Shown in pieces: positions 26,440-36,036 of a stretch of 64,000 bases of DNA (its first letter is position 1; the number at the start of each line of letters is the position of its first letter). Under the pieces are notes generated by a model. The model searched no databases. It saw only the letters and a program-made list of their open reading frames with translations, and was not told the origin of the DNA. Source of the DNA: Parvibaculum sp. (lineage in GTDB: Bacteria > Pseudomonadota > Alphaproteobacteria > Parvibaculales > Parvibaculaceae); assembly GCA_030645235.1 (NCBI GenBank), contig JAUSMV010000032.1, positions 1 through 64,000 of the forward strand, given 5' to 3'. A program made the position numbers and the translations under genes.

Positions 26440-26705
26440 GGATTACTGCCCTGACTGCGTCCGGAGCTATCATAATTGGACAGGTTTGGCTGCACTTGCG
26501 CGACAGGATGCGCCGTGTTTTGCGCTGTTTCGTTGATTGCCGATATGGCAGCACCTGACAGTTTCGGTGTGGGTGTAATCACGGCTGGACCGAAGCTGTC
26601 GGCTTGATTTTGCGCGGTGTTGACGCTGCTGTTTGCATTGGCGGCATATTTATATGCGGTGATGAGGGCAGCGGAAGGGGTTGAAATACCTGTCATATCT
26701 GTCAT
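26436..26705 (-). CDS. Unknown small protein, Ala/Ser/Asn/Pro-rich
   Basis: 89 residues from ATG 26705 (AAGG eight bases upstream; an ATG at 26726 is possible). The N-terminal MTGISTPSAALITAYKYAAN is helical and the rest is low-complexity. It ends in the overlapping ATGA with the rod-like gene, so the two are probably made together. No known domain recognised. Confidence 0.5.
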   Translation of the reverse strand: MTDMTGISTPSAALITAYKYAANANSSVNTAQNQADSFGPAVITPTPKLSGAAISAINETAQNTAHPVAQVQPNLSNYDSSGRSQGSNP

Positions 26706-27028
26706 GGGATGGCCTTGGGTAAACATTTACGCAACAAACGATGACCCATTGAACCATGGGGGCTTTAAGCCCTTGTAAAGAAATAGGAATGTTATTGACT
26801 AAAATGTCAGCTATTTACCTTGTGCGCAGGAAGACACTAGCCTGCGGTTAAATGGAGTGGGTGAGCGGTTGACTAAGGCGTGAGCAAGCCCTAGGTTCCG
26901 CCTCAACTTTCGGGATATTTGAGCATACCCGACCCGCCCGAGGCACTGAGCCCGGGTCAACATCCGCCGGCGATATTCGCTCGCGGGTGCGTTTGTGCTT
27001 TGAGCTTTTGGGACTTTAGACCGCGCAT
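26706..27028. other. Leader region upstream of ffh
   Basis: 323 bases between a divergent small gene and ffh. A GACCCG (26931-26936) / CGGGTC (26953-26958) hairpin with a further CCCG/CGGG-type inner pairing lies about 70 bases before ffh. No open frame of note, no tRNA and no SRP RNA core seen. It must hold promoters in both directions. Confidence 0.4.
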
Positions 27029-28537
27029 ATGTTTGAAAACCTCACAGGTCGCTTGGGCGACGTCTTCAGTAAGCTTCGGGGGCGCGGTGCGCTTTCGGAA
27101 GCGGATGTTGACGATGCTTTGCGTGAAGTGCGCCGAGCACTTCTTGAGGCCGACGTCGCGCTCTCTGTGGTCAAAGACTTCGTCGACAAGGTGAAGCCGC
27201 GCGCCATTGGCGCGGAAGTTCTGAAATCCATCACGCCCGGTCAGCAGGTTATTAAGATCGTCCATGACGAGCTTGTCGAAATGCTCGGTGGCGCGGTTGA
27301 TAATTCGATCTCGCTGCAAGCTGTCGCGCCGGTTGCGATCATGATGGTCGGTCTACAGGGTTCGGGCAAGACGACGTCGACTGCGAAAATCGCCAAGCGG
27401 TTTGAAATGCGTGACAAGCGCCGCGTGTTGATGGCCTCTCTCGATACGCGCCGTCCTGCTGCGCAAGAGCAGTTGAAAATTCTCGGCGAGCAAACAGGCG
27501 TCGCGACGTTGCCGATTGTGGCGGGTCAGCAGCCTGTTCAGATCGCACGCCGCGCGATTGAAGCCGCCAAGCTCGGTGGTTTCGATATTGTTATGCTCGA
27601 CACGGCGGGCCGCATCCATATCGATGAAGCACTGATGGCTGAAGTTGCTGAAGTGCGCGACGTTACCAATCCGCATGAGACCCTTCTCGTTGCTGACAGT
27701 CTGACCGGTCAGGACGCTGTCAATGTCGCGATGCAATTTAACGATCGCATCGGTGTCACGGGTATTGTCCTTACACGGACAGACGGCGATGGACGTGGTG
27801 GTGCGGCACTGTCGATGCGCGCTGTTACGGGTGTTCCGATTAAAATGCTCGGCACGGGCGAAAAGCTCGATGCGTTGGAAGATTTCCGCGCTGATCGTGT
27901 GGCAGGCCGCATTCTCGGTATGGGCGACGTCGTAAGCCTTGTCGAAAAAGCTGCCGAGACTATCGACGCTGAAAAAGCAAACGCCATTGCCGCCAAAATG
28001 AAAAAGGGTCAGTTTGACCTTGATGATATGGCAGAACAGCTCGCTCAGATGAAGCGTATGGGCGGTATGAAGGGCGTGCTCGGCATGTTGCCTGGCGTTG
28101 CCAAAGCGCAAGCTGCTGCCGCCAACGCTCATCTTGATGATAGCGTCGTGCGCCGTCAGGCAGCAATCATTTCATCGATGACAAAAGCAGAGCGTCGCAA
28201 TCCGGCTTTGCTTAATGCGAGCCGCAAACGCCGCGTAGCAGCGGGTTCGGGCACTGAAGTGCAGGAGATCAATCGTCTTCTCAAATTGCATCGCCAGATG
28301 GCCGACATGATGAAGACCATGGCGCGCCAGAAGGGTGGCGGGTTGCTCGGCAAATTGTTTGGCGGCGGTGGCGGTGCGATGCCTGATTTGCCGCCTGAGA
28401 TTGCGAACAATCCTGATGCGCTGAAAAACATGCTGCCCAAAGGTGGATTTCCCAGCGGGTTACCGGGTCTTCCCGGCGCAGGTCAGCGCGGCGGGTTTCC
28501 GGGATTGCCTGGGCTTCCCGGCGGCAAGAAGAAATAG
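27029..28537 (+). CDS. ffh: Signal recognition particle protein Ffh
   Basis: 502 residues. N domain, then G domain with GLQGSGKTTSTAKIA, DTRRPAAQEQL, DTAGRIHIDE and TRTDGDGRGG. A methionine-rich M domain follows (MKRMGGMKGVLGMLPG and SSMTKAERRNP). The C-terminus is an unusual Gly/Pro/Phe/Leu-rich tail with repeats of GFPGLPG ending in KKK. Ffh binds 4.5S RNA and signal sequences and delivers ribosomes to FtsY. It heads the ffh-rpsP-rimM-trmD-rplS cluster usual in Alphaproteobacteria. Confidence 0.96.
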   Translation: MFENLTGRLGDVFSKLRGRGALSEADVDDALREVRRALLEADVALSVVKDFVDKVKPRAIGAEVLKSITPGQQVIKIVHDELVEMLGGAVDNSISLQAVAPVAIMMVGLQGSGKTTSTAKIAKRFEMRDKRRVLMASLDTRRPAAQEQLKILGEQTGVATLPIVAGQQPVQIARRAIEAAKLGGFDIVMLDTAGRIHIDEALMAEVAEVRDVTNPHETLLVADSLTGQDAVNVAMQFNDRIGVTGIVLTRTDGDGRGGAALSMRAVTGVPIKMLGTGEKLDALEDFRADRVAGRILGMGDVVSLVEKAAETIDAEKANAIAAKMKKGQFDLDDMAEQLAQMKRMGGMKGVLGMLPGVAKAQAAAANAHLDDSVVRRQAAIISSMTKAERRNPALLNASRKRRVAAGSGTEVQEINRLLKLHRQMADMMKTMARQKGGGLLGKLFGGGGGAMPDLPPEIANNPDALKNMLPKGGFPSGLPGLPGAGQRGGFPGLPGLPGGKKK

Positions 28538-28597
28538 GTTTTACGAGTTCTCTTGGGTTTTCGAAGTTTCTACGTTTCACTAGAAGGTAATAGAACA

Positions 28598-28981
28598 ATG
28601 TCTCTCAAAATTCGTCTTGCCCGTGGCGGTGCCAAGAAGCGCCCTTACTACCGTATCGTGATCGCTGACACGCGTTCACCGCGCGATGGCCGCTTCATCG
28701 AAAAAATCGGTTCGTTCAATCCGCTTCTGCCCAAGGATCGCGCCGATCGCATCGTGCTTGATCTTGAACGCGCCAAGCATTGGCTCTCAGTTGGCGCTCT
28801 GCCGACAGACCGCGTCGCCCGTTTCCTTGACGCTGCTGGTGTTGTGAAGCGTGTTGCGTCGAACAACCCGACACAGGGCAAGCCGAAAGCGAAAGCTCAG
28901 GAACGTCTTGAAGCGGCCCGTCTTGCTGCTGAAGCTGCCGTCGCCGCTGCGGCCGCTCCTGCTGAAGAAGCAACGGCCTAA
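28598..28981 (+). CDS. rpsP: 30S ribosomal protein S16
   Basis: 127 residues: [20 protein letters not shown] and [17 protein letters not shown] are diagnostic. Alphaproteobacterial S16 has the Ala/Glu-rich C-terminal extension seen here. ATG 28598 has AAGG upstream; the open frame back to 28553 is not conserved. Confidence 0.97.
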   Translation: MSLKIRLARGGAKKRPYYRIVIADTRSPRDGRFIEKIGSFNPLLPKDRADRIVLDLERAKHWLSVGALPTDRVARFLDAAGVVKRVASNNPTQGKPKAKAQERLEAARLAAEAAVAAAAAPAEEATA

Positions 28982-28998
28982 GACTTCGGTTGAACCCG

Positions 28999-29547
28999 AT
29001 GGCCGATACGTCTTTGGATCGTAACCGCGTTTGTCTTGGTGTCATCGTTGGTGCTCAAGGCGTGCGGGGCGCTGTGCGGGTCAAACCCTTCACAGAAGAT
29101 CCGATGGCGGTGGGTGATTACGGACCGGTCGAGACTAAAGATGGTGCGCGTCGTTTCAAGATCGAAGCAACGGGCGTCGCCAAAGGTGTGGTGATCTGCA
29201 AGTTGCAGGGCATCACGGACCGCGATGTGGCTGAAGCGATGCGTGGCACGGAACTCTATGTGGACCGTGAGGCGCTGCCTGATGTCGATGAAGATGAGGA
29301 GGGCTACTATCACGCCGACCTTATCGGGCTTGAAGCTAGGGGCCCCGACGGCACGCTCTATGGGCGTGTGCTGAGCGTGCAGAATTTCGGGGCAGGTGAT
29401 CTTCTGGAGATCGCACGGCCCGAAGATGGTCATACGGTCCTAGTGCCTTTCACCGACGACAATGTGCCGCTGGTTGATCTGGAGGCTCAGTGTCTCACGC
29501 TTGATCCGCCAGCGGGCTTGTTTGACGAGGGCGAGGCCGATGAGTGA
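28999..29547 (+). CDS. rimM: Ribosome maturation factor RimM
   Basis: 182 residues from ATG 28999. [20 protein letters not shown] is the RimM N-terminus, and the PRC-barrel part contains [12 protein letters not shown] and [15 protein letters not shown]. It assists 30S head assembly via S19. TTG 28990 is in frame but less likely. It overlaps trmD by eight bases. Confidence 0.95.
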   Translation: MADTSLDRNRVCLGVIVGAQGVRGAVRVKPFTEDPMAVGDYGPVETKDGARRFKIEATGVAKGVVICKLQGITDRDVAEAMRGTELYVDREALPDVDEDEEGYYHADLIGLEARGPDGTLYGRVLSVQNFGAGDLLEIARPEDGHTVLVPFTDDNVPLVDLEAQCLTLDPPAGLFDEGEADE

Positions 29548-30277
29548 GGCCGTAGCAGGTAAGGGTTTTCAGGCAAGAGTTCTGACACTCTTTCCTGAGA
29601 TGTTTCCGGGTTCGCTGGGTCTGTCGCTTGCGGGCCGCGCGCTAGCCACGGGTCTCTGGTCGCTTGAGGCGACAGACATCCGTGATTTCGCCGAGGACAA
29701 GCATCGCTCGGTCGACGACACGCCCTCGGGCGGCGGAGCAGGCATGGTGATGCGGGCCGACGTCGTGGCGAAAGCCGTCGATGCGGTGCACCTGAGCGGC
29801 CAGCCGCTCATCTATTTGTCCCCACGGGGCAAACCTCTGACGCAAGAGCGCGTCAGAGAATTGGCGGCGGGGCCGGGCGTTACGCTCCTTTGCGGGCGCT
29901 TTGAGGGTTTGGATCAGCGTGTGATCGAGGCTCGCGTTATGGAAGAAATTAGTCTGGGAGATTTTATTCTCTCAGGCGGCGAACCGGCGGCTCTGGCGCT
30001 GCTCGACGCCATTATCCGGCTCCTGCCCGGCGTCATGGGCAAGGAATTGTCGGGTGAGGATGAAAGTTTTGAAGGCGGATTGCTTGAATATCCGCATTAC
30101 ACACGACCTCAGGTTTTTGAGGGCCGTGAAATACCTGCGGTTCTCACGTCAGGGGATCATGGGCGCATCAAAGCCTGGCGTCGTGTCGAGGCTGAAGAGG
30201 CAACGAAATCAAGGCGTTCTGATCTCTGGGAAAAATTTCTCAGATTCAGGAGCAAAGACAGTCGCAAGTCCGACTGA
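29540..30277 (+). CDS. trmD: tRNA (guanine37-N1)-methyltransferase TrmD
   Basis: 245 residues from ATG 29540, inside the end of rimM. The trefoil-knot SPOUT motifs [15 protein letters not shown] and [21 protein letters not shown] are intact, with an early [10 protein letters not shown]. It makes m1G37 in tRNA to prevent +1 frameshifts. The frame is open upstream to 29462, but that part is a shadow of rimM. Confidence 0.96.
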   Translation: MSEAVAGKGFQARVLTLFPEMFPGSLGLSLAGRALATGLWSLEATDIRDFAEDKHRSVDDTPSGGGAGMVMRADVVAKAVDAVHLSGQPLIYLSPRGKPLTQERVRELAAGPGVTLLCGRFEGLDQRVIEARVMEEISLGDFILSGGEPAALALLDAIIRLLPGVMGKELSGEDESFEGGLLEYPHYTRPQVFEGREIPAVLTSGDHGRIKAWRRVEAEEATKSRRSDLWEKFLRFRSKDSRKSD

Positions 30278-30302
30278 AGTATGTTAGTGAAGCCCGCTTC
30301 CG

Positions 30303-30320
30303 GATGAGGTCCTCCTCATC
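30303..30320 (+). promoter_or_regulatory. Hairpin in the trmD-rplS spacer
   Basis: GATGAGG (30303-30309) pairs with CCTCATC (30314-30320) around a TCCT loop, 48 bases before rplS, with no T run. It may tune L19 translation or mRNA processing; that is speculation. Confidence 0.35.
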
Positions 30321-30367
30321 AAGGTCAGAACAGACCGCCGGACGCCTGCAATTCCGAGGTTTTAGAT

Positions 30368-30757
30368 ATGAATATCATCGAGCAGATTGATCAGGCCCAG
30401 ATGGGTGTCCTTACCACCGGTAAGGTGATCCCCGATTTCGCGCCCGGCGACACTCTGATCGTCAACGTGAAGGTCGTCGAAGGCGAACGTTCGCGCGTCC
30501 AGGCCTATGAAGGTGTCTGCATCGCGCGTGCTGGCGGCGGCATCAACCAGAACTTCACAGTTCGCAAAATTTCCTACGGCGAAGGCGTTGAACGCGTATT
30601 CCCGCTGTTCAGCCCGCTCGTCGATAGCATTAAGGTGCTTCGCCGTGGCCGTGTGCGCCGCGCGAAGCTTTATTACCTTCGTGGTCGTCGTGGTAAGTCC
30701 GCTCGCATCGTTGAGAAGCAGGATTTCAAGCGCCGCGAAACGTCCGGCGCGGCCTAA
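30368..30757 (+). CDS. rplS: 50S ribosomal protein L19
   Basis: 129 residues. [40 protein letters not shown] and the C-terminal [20 protein letters not shown] are canonical L19, located at the 30S-50S interface. Last gene of the cluster, followed by a terminator. Confidence 0.97.
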   Translation: MNIIEQIDQAQMGVLTTGKVIPDFAPGDTLIVNVKVVEGERSRVQAYEGVCIARAGGGINQNFTVRKISYGEGVERVFPLFSPLVDSIKVLRRGRVRRAKLYYLRGRRGKSARIVEKQDFKRRETSGAA

Positions 30758-30792
30758 GCTTTCATCCGACCTATTCGGATCGAGACGCAAGA

Positions 30793-30828
30793 AGCGGGCA
30801 GGGCCTCACGCCCCGTCCCGCTTTTTTG
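30793..30828 (+). terminator. Rho-independent terminator after rplS
   Basis: AGCGGG-CA-GGG (30793-30803) pairs with CCCC-GT-CCCGCT (30811-30822), followed by a run of T to 30827. It closes the ffh-rplS cluster. Confidence 0.85.
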
Positions 30829-30919
30829 CATTTTTTAGCTTCATAGCCGCTCATTGCATTTGATTTGAGACTTCGCGACGCCCATCAAAAATAGGCACCG
30901 CGCGAAACAGGAGAGAAAA

Positions 30920-32326
30920 ATGGCTGCACCGCGCACCATGTACGACAAAATCTGGGATGCTCACCTCGTCGAGATGAAGGAGGACGGCACTGGTCTCCTC
31001 TATATCGACCGTCATCTCGTCCATGAAGTGACCAGCCCGCAGGCCTTTGAAGGTTTGCGTATGGCGGGCCGCAAAGTACATGCGCCGCAAAAGACGCTGG
31101 CCGTTGCCGACCATAACGTGCCGACGACTGACCGTGCGCACGGCATCGCCGACGAAGAGAGCCGCATTCAGGTTCAGACGCTTGACGACAATGCTAAGAG
31201 CTTTGGCATCCAGTATCTCGAAATGGATGACAAGCGTCAGGGGATCGTGCACATCGTCGGCCCTGAGCAGGGTTTCACATTGCCCGGAACAACCATCGTT
31301 TGCGGCGACAGCCACACGTCAACACATGGCGCTTTCGGTGCGCTTGCCCACGGCATCGGCACGTCGGAAGTTGAGCATGTGCTCGCGACGCAGACGCTCA
31401 TTCAGGGTAAAGCCAAAAACCTGCGCATCAATGTTGTAGGCAAAGCCCCTGAAGGTTTCACTGCTAAAGACATTGCGCTTGCCATCATCGGCCATATCGG
31501 CACGGCGGGCGGCACGGGCTATGTCATCGAATATGCAGGCGAAGCGATCCGCGATCTTTCCATGGAAGGCCGCATGACCGTCTGCAATATGACGATTGAA
31601 GCGGGCGCGCGCGCAGGTCTCATTGCACCGGATGAAAAGACGGTTGCTTATTTCAAAGGTCGCCCGATGGCACCCTCAGGTGCGAACTGGGACAAGGCCG
31701 TGGCCTACTGGCTCACCTTGCCGTCTGACGAAGGCGCGCATTTCGATAAAGAAGTGAATCTCGATATTGCCAATCTGCCGCCAATGATCACTTGGGGTAC
31801 AAGCCCTGAAAACGTCATCAAGATCACAGACCGTGTGCCGGACCCTGCTAAAGTTGCCGACGAAGGCAAGCGCAACGCGATGGAACGTTCGCTTGCCTAT
31901 ATGGGTCTCACCGCCGGTACGCTGATCACGGACGTGAAGATCGACCGTGTGTTTATCGGTTCCTGTACCAATGGCCGCATCGAAGATTTGCGCGCCGCTG
32001 CTGCTGTCGCCAAAGGCCATAAGGTTGCGTCCACCGTCAGCGCGATGGTTGTGCCGGGATCGGGTCTCGTCAAAGAGCAGGCGGAAGCTGAGGGTCTCGA
32101 TAAGATTTTTGTCGAAGCGGGTTTTGAATGGCGCGAGCCTGGCTGTTCGATGTGCTTGGCCATGAATGCTGACAAGCTCGCACCGGGCGAGCGTTGTGCC
32201 TCGACGTCCAACCGCAACTTCGAAGGACGTCAGGGTCGTGGTGGCCGCACGCATCTCGTCTCGCCGCAAATGGCGGCAGCCGCCGCGATTGCCGGCCATT
32301 TTGTCGATTTCCGTGAGATGAATTGA
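30920..32326 (+). CDS. leuC: 3-isopropylmalate dehydratase large subunit
   Basis: 468 residues. Fe-S ligand regions are [36 protein letters not shown] and GCSMCLAMN. With LeuD it isomerises 2- to 3-isopropylmalate in leucine synthesis. AGGAGA lies eight bases before ATG 30920. First gene of leuCDB, 12 bases ahead of leuD. Confidence 0.97.
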   Translation: MAAPRTMYDKIWDAHLVEMKEDGTGLLYIDRHLVHEVTSPQAFEGLRMAGRKVHAPQKTLAVADHNVPTTDRAHGIADEESRIQVQTLDDNAKSFGIQYLEMDDKRQGIVHIVGPEQGFTLPGTTIVCGDSHTSTHGAFGALAHGIGTSEVEHVLATQTLIQGKAKNLRINVVGKAPEGFTAKDIALAIIGHIGTAGGTGYVIEYAGEAIRDLSMEGRMTVCNMTIEAGARAGLIAPDEKTVAYFKGRPMAPSGANWDKAVAYWLTLPSDEGAHFDKEVNLDIANLPPMITWGTSPENVIKITDRVPDPAKVADEGKRNAMERSLAYMGLTAGTLITDVKIDRVFIGSCTNGRIEDLRAAAAVAKGHKVASTVSAMVVPGSGLVKEQAEAEGLDKIFVEAGFEWREPGCSMCLAMNADKLAPGERCASTSNRNFEGRQGRGGRTHLVSPQMAAAAAIAGHFVDFREMN

Positions 32327-32338
32327 GGAGACACCACA

Positions 32339-32944
32339 ATGGATAAATTCAATATACTCACGGGCGTTGCGGCTCCGATGCCGCTCATCAATATCGACAC
32401 CGATATGATCATCCCGAAGCAGTTTCTGAAGACGATCAAGCGTACAGGCTTGGGTAAGAATCTGTTTGACGAAATGCGCTACGATGATCATGGCAACGAG
32501 ATTCCAACTTTCGTGCTGAACAAGCCTGCTTATCGCAAAGCGCAGATCCTTGTGACGGGCGAGAATTTTGGTTGCGGTTCGTCGCGCGAGCATGCGCCTT
32601 GGGCGCTTGCTGACTTCGGCATCAAATGTGTGATCGCCGCGTCCTTCGCTGATATCTTCTACAACAATTGTTTCCAGAACGGCATCTTGCCGATTGTGTT
32701 GCCGCAGTCCGAAGTCGACAAGTTGATGGATGATGCTGAACGCGGTCAGAACGCGGTCGTGACTATTGATCTTGAAGCACAGGAAATTCGCGGACCCGAT
32801 GGCGGCGTCATCAAGTTTGATCTCGACCCGTTCCGCAAGCATTGCATGCTTGAAGGTCTCGATGGTGTTGGCCTCACGATGAAAAAGGAAGCTGAGATCG
32901 CGGCTTACGAGACGCGTCACGCCGCCGAGCAGCCCTGGCTCTAA
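32339..32944 (+). CDS. leuD: 3-isopropylmalate dehydratase small subunit
   Basis: 201 residues. [16 protein letters not shown] and [17 protein letters not shown] are the LeuD substrate-binding swivel motifs. Follows leuC closely and precedes leuB by 30 bases. Confidence 0.97.
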   Translation: MDKFNILTGVAAPMPLINIDTDMIIPKQFLKTIKRTGLGKNLFDEMRYDDHGNEIPTFVLNKPAYRKAQILVTGENFGCGSSREHAPWALADFGIKCVIAASFADIFYNNCFQNGILPIVLPQSEVDKLMDDAERGQNAVVTIDLEAQEIRGPDGGVIKFDLDPFRKHCMLEGLDGVGLTMKKEAEIAAYETRHAAEQPWL

Positions 32945-32974
32945 TTCTATACTCACGAGAAAAGTTCAAAACAA

Positions 32975-34084
32975 ATGAGCACTAAGAAAATTCTGATCGT
33001 CGCTGGCGACGGCATCGGCCCGGAAGTGATGGGTCAGGTTGAGCGCGTCATTGCGTGGTTCGGCGAGAAGCGTAAATTCAACGTTGAGATCGACCGTGAT
33101 CTCGTCGGCGGCTGTTGTTATGACGTGCATGGCGTCGCGGTGACGGATGCGACGATTGAAAAGGCACTTGCCGCTGACGCGGTGTTCCTTGGTGCTGTCG
33201 GCGGACCTAAATGGGATAACGTGCCTTATGAGGGTCGCCCTGAAGCGGGTCTCTTGCGTCTGCGTAAAGATCTCGAACTTTTTGCCAACCTTCGCCCCGC
33301 GCTTTGCTTTGCGGCGCTTGCTGACGCTTCATCGCTGAAGCGTGAGTTGGTCGAAGGTCTTGACATCATGATCGTGCGTGAACTCACGGGTGGTGTTTAT
33401 TTCGGTGAACCTAAAATTATCGAGACCCTCCCCAACGGCGAACGCCGCGGCATCGACACGCAAGTTTATACAACGAGCGAAATCCGTCGCATCGCGTCTG
33501 TGGCCTTTGAACTTGCTCGCAAGCGCGGCAACCGCGTCATGTCGGTTGAGAAGCGCAATGTGATGAAGTCCGGTGTGCTGTGGTACGAAGAGGTCATCAA
33601 GCTGCACAAAGAACAATATTCTGACGTGAAGCTTGAGCATATGCTCGCCGACAACTGCGCCATGCAGCTCGTGCGTAACCCCAAGCAGTTTGACGTCATC
33701 GTTACAGACAATCTTTTCGGTGACGTGCTGTCTGATATTGCGTCGATGCTCACAGGCTCGCTCGGCATGCTGCCGTCGGCGTCATTGGGTGCGAAGGATG
33801 CAAACGGCAAGGCGAAAGCCATGTATGAACCCGTACACGGGTCCGCCCCTGATATTGCCGGCACGGGTGCAGCCAATCCCATCGCCTCTGTGCTCTCATT
33901 TGCGATGGCGCTGCGCTACACATTTGATCGTGGTGCTTGCGCTGATCTTCTTGAAAAAGCAGTGGATGCTGTGCTCGCAAGTGGCCTTCGTACCGGCGAC
34001 ATCATGCAAGCTGGTATGACCAAAGTCGGTACTGTCGAAATGGGCAATGCGATTTTGAAAGAACTCGATCGCCTGAACGCTTAA
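32975..34084 (+). CDS. leuB: 3-isopropylmalate dehydrogenase
   Basis: 369 residues. [13 protein letters not shown] at the start, GGPKWDNVP, then the metal and substrate residues in [19 protein letters not shown] and [18 protein letters not shown]. Oxidative decarboxylation step of leucine synthesis with NAD. Ends 25 bases before asd. Confidence 0.97.
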   Translation: MSTKKILIVAGDGIGPEVMGQVERVIAWFGEKRKFNVEIDRDLVGGCCYDVHGVAVTDATIEKALAADAVFLGAVGGPKWDNVPYEGRPEAGLLRLRKDLELFANLRPALCFAALADASSLKRELVEGLDIMIVRELTGGVYFGEPKIIETLPNGERRGIDTQVYTTSEIRRIASVAFELARKRGNRVMSVEKRNVMKSGVLWYEEVIKLHKEQYSDVKLEHMLADNCAMQLVRNPKQFDVIVTDNLFGDVLSDIASMLTGSLGMLPSASLGAKDANGKAKAMYEPVHGSAPDIAGTGAANPIASVLSFAMALRYTFDRGACADLLEKAVDAVLASGLRTGDIMQAGMTKVGTVEMGNAILKELDRLNA

Positions 34085-34109
34085 ACCGCCTTCGCTTCGG
34101 AGTATGACC

Positions 34110-35132
34110 ATGGGTTACAAAGTTGCTGTTGTCGGCGCCACAGGCAATGTCGGGCGCGAGATGCTCAACATTCTGGAAGAGCGCCTGTTTCCGGCTGATG
34201 AAGTGGTTGCGCTTGCCTCGCGTCGTAGTCAAGGCACGGAAGTTTCCTATGGCAATAAGACGCTTAAGGTGAAGGCGCTTGAGAACTACGACTTCAAGGG
34301 TACGGATATTTGCCTGATGTCGGCGGGCTCAAAAGTTGCTGAAGAATGGTCGGGCCGGATTGCAGCGGCGGGCTGTGTGATGATCGACAATTCATCACGC
34401 TATCGCATGGACCCTGATGTGCCGCTTATCGTGCCGGAAGTGAATGCAGCCGCGATCGCGGGCTATACGAAGAAAATGATTATTGCGAACCCCAATTGCT
34501 CGACGGCGCAGATGGTTGTTGCGTTGAAGCCTTTGCATGATCTTGCCAAGATTAAACGCGTGGTTGTCTCGACCTATCAATCGACATCAGGTGCGGGCAA
34601 AGAAGGCATGGACGAACTTTTCGAACAGACCCGCGCCATCTATGTGAACGATCCGGTCGAGAAGAGAAAATTCACCAAGCAGATCGCCTTCAACGTCATT
34701 CCGCACATTGATGTGTTCATGGAAGACGGTTACACGAAGGAAGAGTGGAAGATGGTGGTCGAAACTAAAAAAATTCTCGACCCTAAAATTCTTGTGACCG
34801 CAACCTGCGTTCGCGTTCCTGTTTTTGTCGGACATTCGGAATCCATCAATATCGAATTTGAAAATCCGATTTCGGATGATGAAGCGCGTGAAGTGCTGCG
34901 CGAATCTCCTGGCTGCCTTGTCGTTGATAAACGCGAGGACGGCGGCTATGTGACGCCGCTCGAATGTGTCGGTGATTTCGCGACCTATATCAGCCGCATT
35001 CGTACGGACCCGACCGTCGAAAACGGTATCGCCATGTGGGTTGTCTCTGACAATCTGCGTAAGGGTGCTGCACTCAATGCCGTTCAGATTGCCGAAATTC
35101 TCGGTACGCGCTATTTGAAGAAAGCCGCCTGA
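34110..35132 (+). CDS. asd: Aspartate-semialdehyde dehydrogenase
   Basis: 340 residues from ATG 34110, with CGGAG at seven bases; ATG 34104 is too close to that site. VVGATGNVGREML binds NADP, and the catalytic Cys is in NPNCSTAQM. Makes aspartate semialdehyde for lysine/DAP, threonine and methionine, upstream of DapF (also in this window). Confidence 0.96.
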   Translation: MGYKVAVVGATGNVGREMLNILEERLFPADEVVALASRRSQGTEVSYGNKTLKVKALENYDFKGTDICLMSAGSKVAEEWSGRIAAAGCVMIDNSSRYRMDPDVPLIVPEVNAAAIAGYTKKMIIANPNCSTAQMVVALKPLHDLAKIKRVVVSTYQSTSGAGKEGMDELFEQTRAIYVNDPVEKRKFTKQIAFNVIPHIDVFMEDGYTKEEWKMVVETKKILDPKILVTATCVRVPVFVGHSESINIEFENPISDDEAREVLRESPGCLVVDKREDGGYVTPLECVGDFATYISRIRTDPTVENGIAMWVVSDNLRKGAALNAVQIAEILGTRYLKKAA

Positions 35133-35151
35133 TTTACTGAAAGAGAATTCA

Positions 35152-36036
35152 ATGCCCGACATCATCGCCCGCCCGCGCCGCAGTGTTCTCTACATGCCGG
35201 GTTCAAACGCCCGGGCGATGGAAAAGGCGCGTGACATTCCCGCCGACGCTCTGATCCTCGATCTTGAAGACGCGGTGGCGCCCGATGCCAAAGACGAAGC
35301 ACGTACGCAGGTGATTTCAGCCGTGAATGCCGGTGGTTACGGTAAACGTGAGATCGTCATTCGTGTGAACGGTCTCGATACGCCTTGGGGTATGGCAGAC
35401 ATCAAAGCGGCGGTCGCGGCCAAACCCGACGCGATCCTCGTTCCCAAAATCAATTCCGCCGAAGACGTTTTGCGCGCGGACAAGGCTCTCTCCGATGCCG
35501 GTGCGTCTGCGTCTTTGCAGCTCTGGTGCATGATCGAGACACCGATTGCCATCCTCAACATTCAGGCGATTGCTGCTAAGGCCTCGTCCACACGTATGAG
35601 TGTGTGGGTCATGGGCACCAATGATATTGCGAAGGAACTGCGCGCGGCCCATACGGCTGACCGTGTGCCGATGCTCACATCACTTGGTCTTTCAATCATT
35701 GCTGCACGCGCTTACGGGCTTGTGGCACTTGATGGCGTTTACAATGACATCAAAAATGAAGAAGGCTTTGTCGCGATTTGCGAACAAGGCCGCGACATGG
35801 GTTTTGACGGTAAGACGCTTATTCATCCGAGTCAGGTTCTTCCCTGCAATAAAATTTTCTCGCCTGATCCCGAGGCTATCGCTTTTGCGCGTCTTACAAT
35901 TGACGCCTTCAAACTGCCGGAAAACGTTGGTAAGGGTGTTCTGAAAGTCGAAGGTCGTATGGTTGAAATTCTCCATGCTGAAATCGCTAAACGCACAGTC
36001 GCTATAGCTGATGCCATTACGGAGCTTGAGGCATGA
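35152..36036 (+). CDS. HpcH/HpaI aldolase / CitE-like CoA-ester lyase
   Basis: 294 residues. RRSVLYMPGSNARAMEKA, LILDLEDAVAPDAKDEAR and IKAAVAAKPDAILVPKI carry the CoA- and Mg-binding Arg/Asp/Glu residues of the citrate-lyase-beta fold. Members act as malyl-CoA/beta-methylmalyl-CoA lyase, malyl-CoA thioesterase or citramalyl-CoA lyase, and sequence alone does not separate these. It overlaps the MaoC-like hydratase gene by four bases, a pairing that suits C4/C5 hydroxyacyl-CoA chemistry. Sits just upstream of sdhCDAB. Confidence 0.85.
   Translation: MPDIIARPRRSVLYMPGSNARAMEKARDIPADALILDLEDAVAPDAKDEARTQVISAVNAGGYGKREIVIRVNGLDTPWGMADIKAAVAAKPDAILVPKINSAEDVLRADKALSDAGASASLQLWCMIETPIAILNIQAIAAKASSTRMSVWVMGTNDIAKELRAAHTADRVPMLTSLGLSIIAARAYGLVALDGVYNDIKNEEGFVAICEQGRDMGFDGKTLIHPSQVLPCNKIFSPDPEAIAFARLTIDAFKLPENVGKGVLKVEGRMVEILHAEIAKRTVAIADAITELEA

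Noticed and set aside
27353-28132. 259-residue minus-strand frame inside ffh
   Set aside because: Shadow; no conserved motif and an essential gene on the other strand.
31676-32956. 426-residue minus-strand frame across leuC and leuD
   Set aside because: Shadow of two well-supported genes; His/Arg-rich and without recognisable domains.
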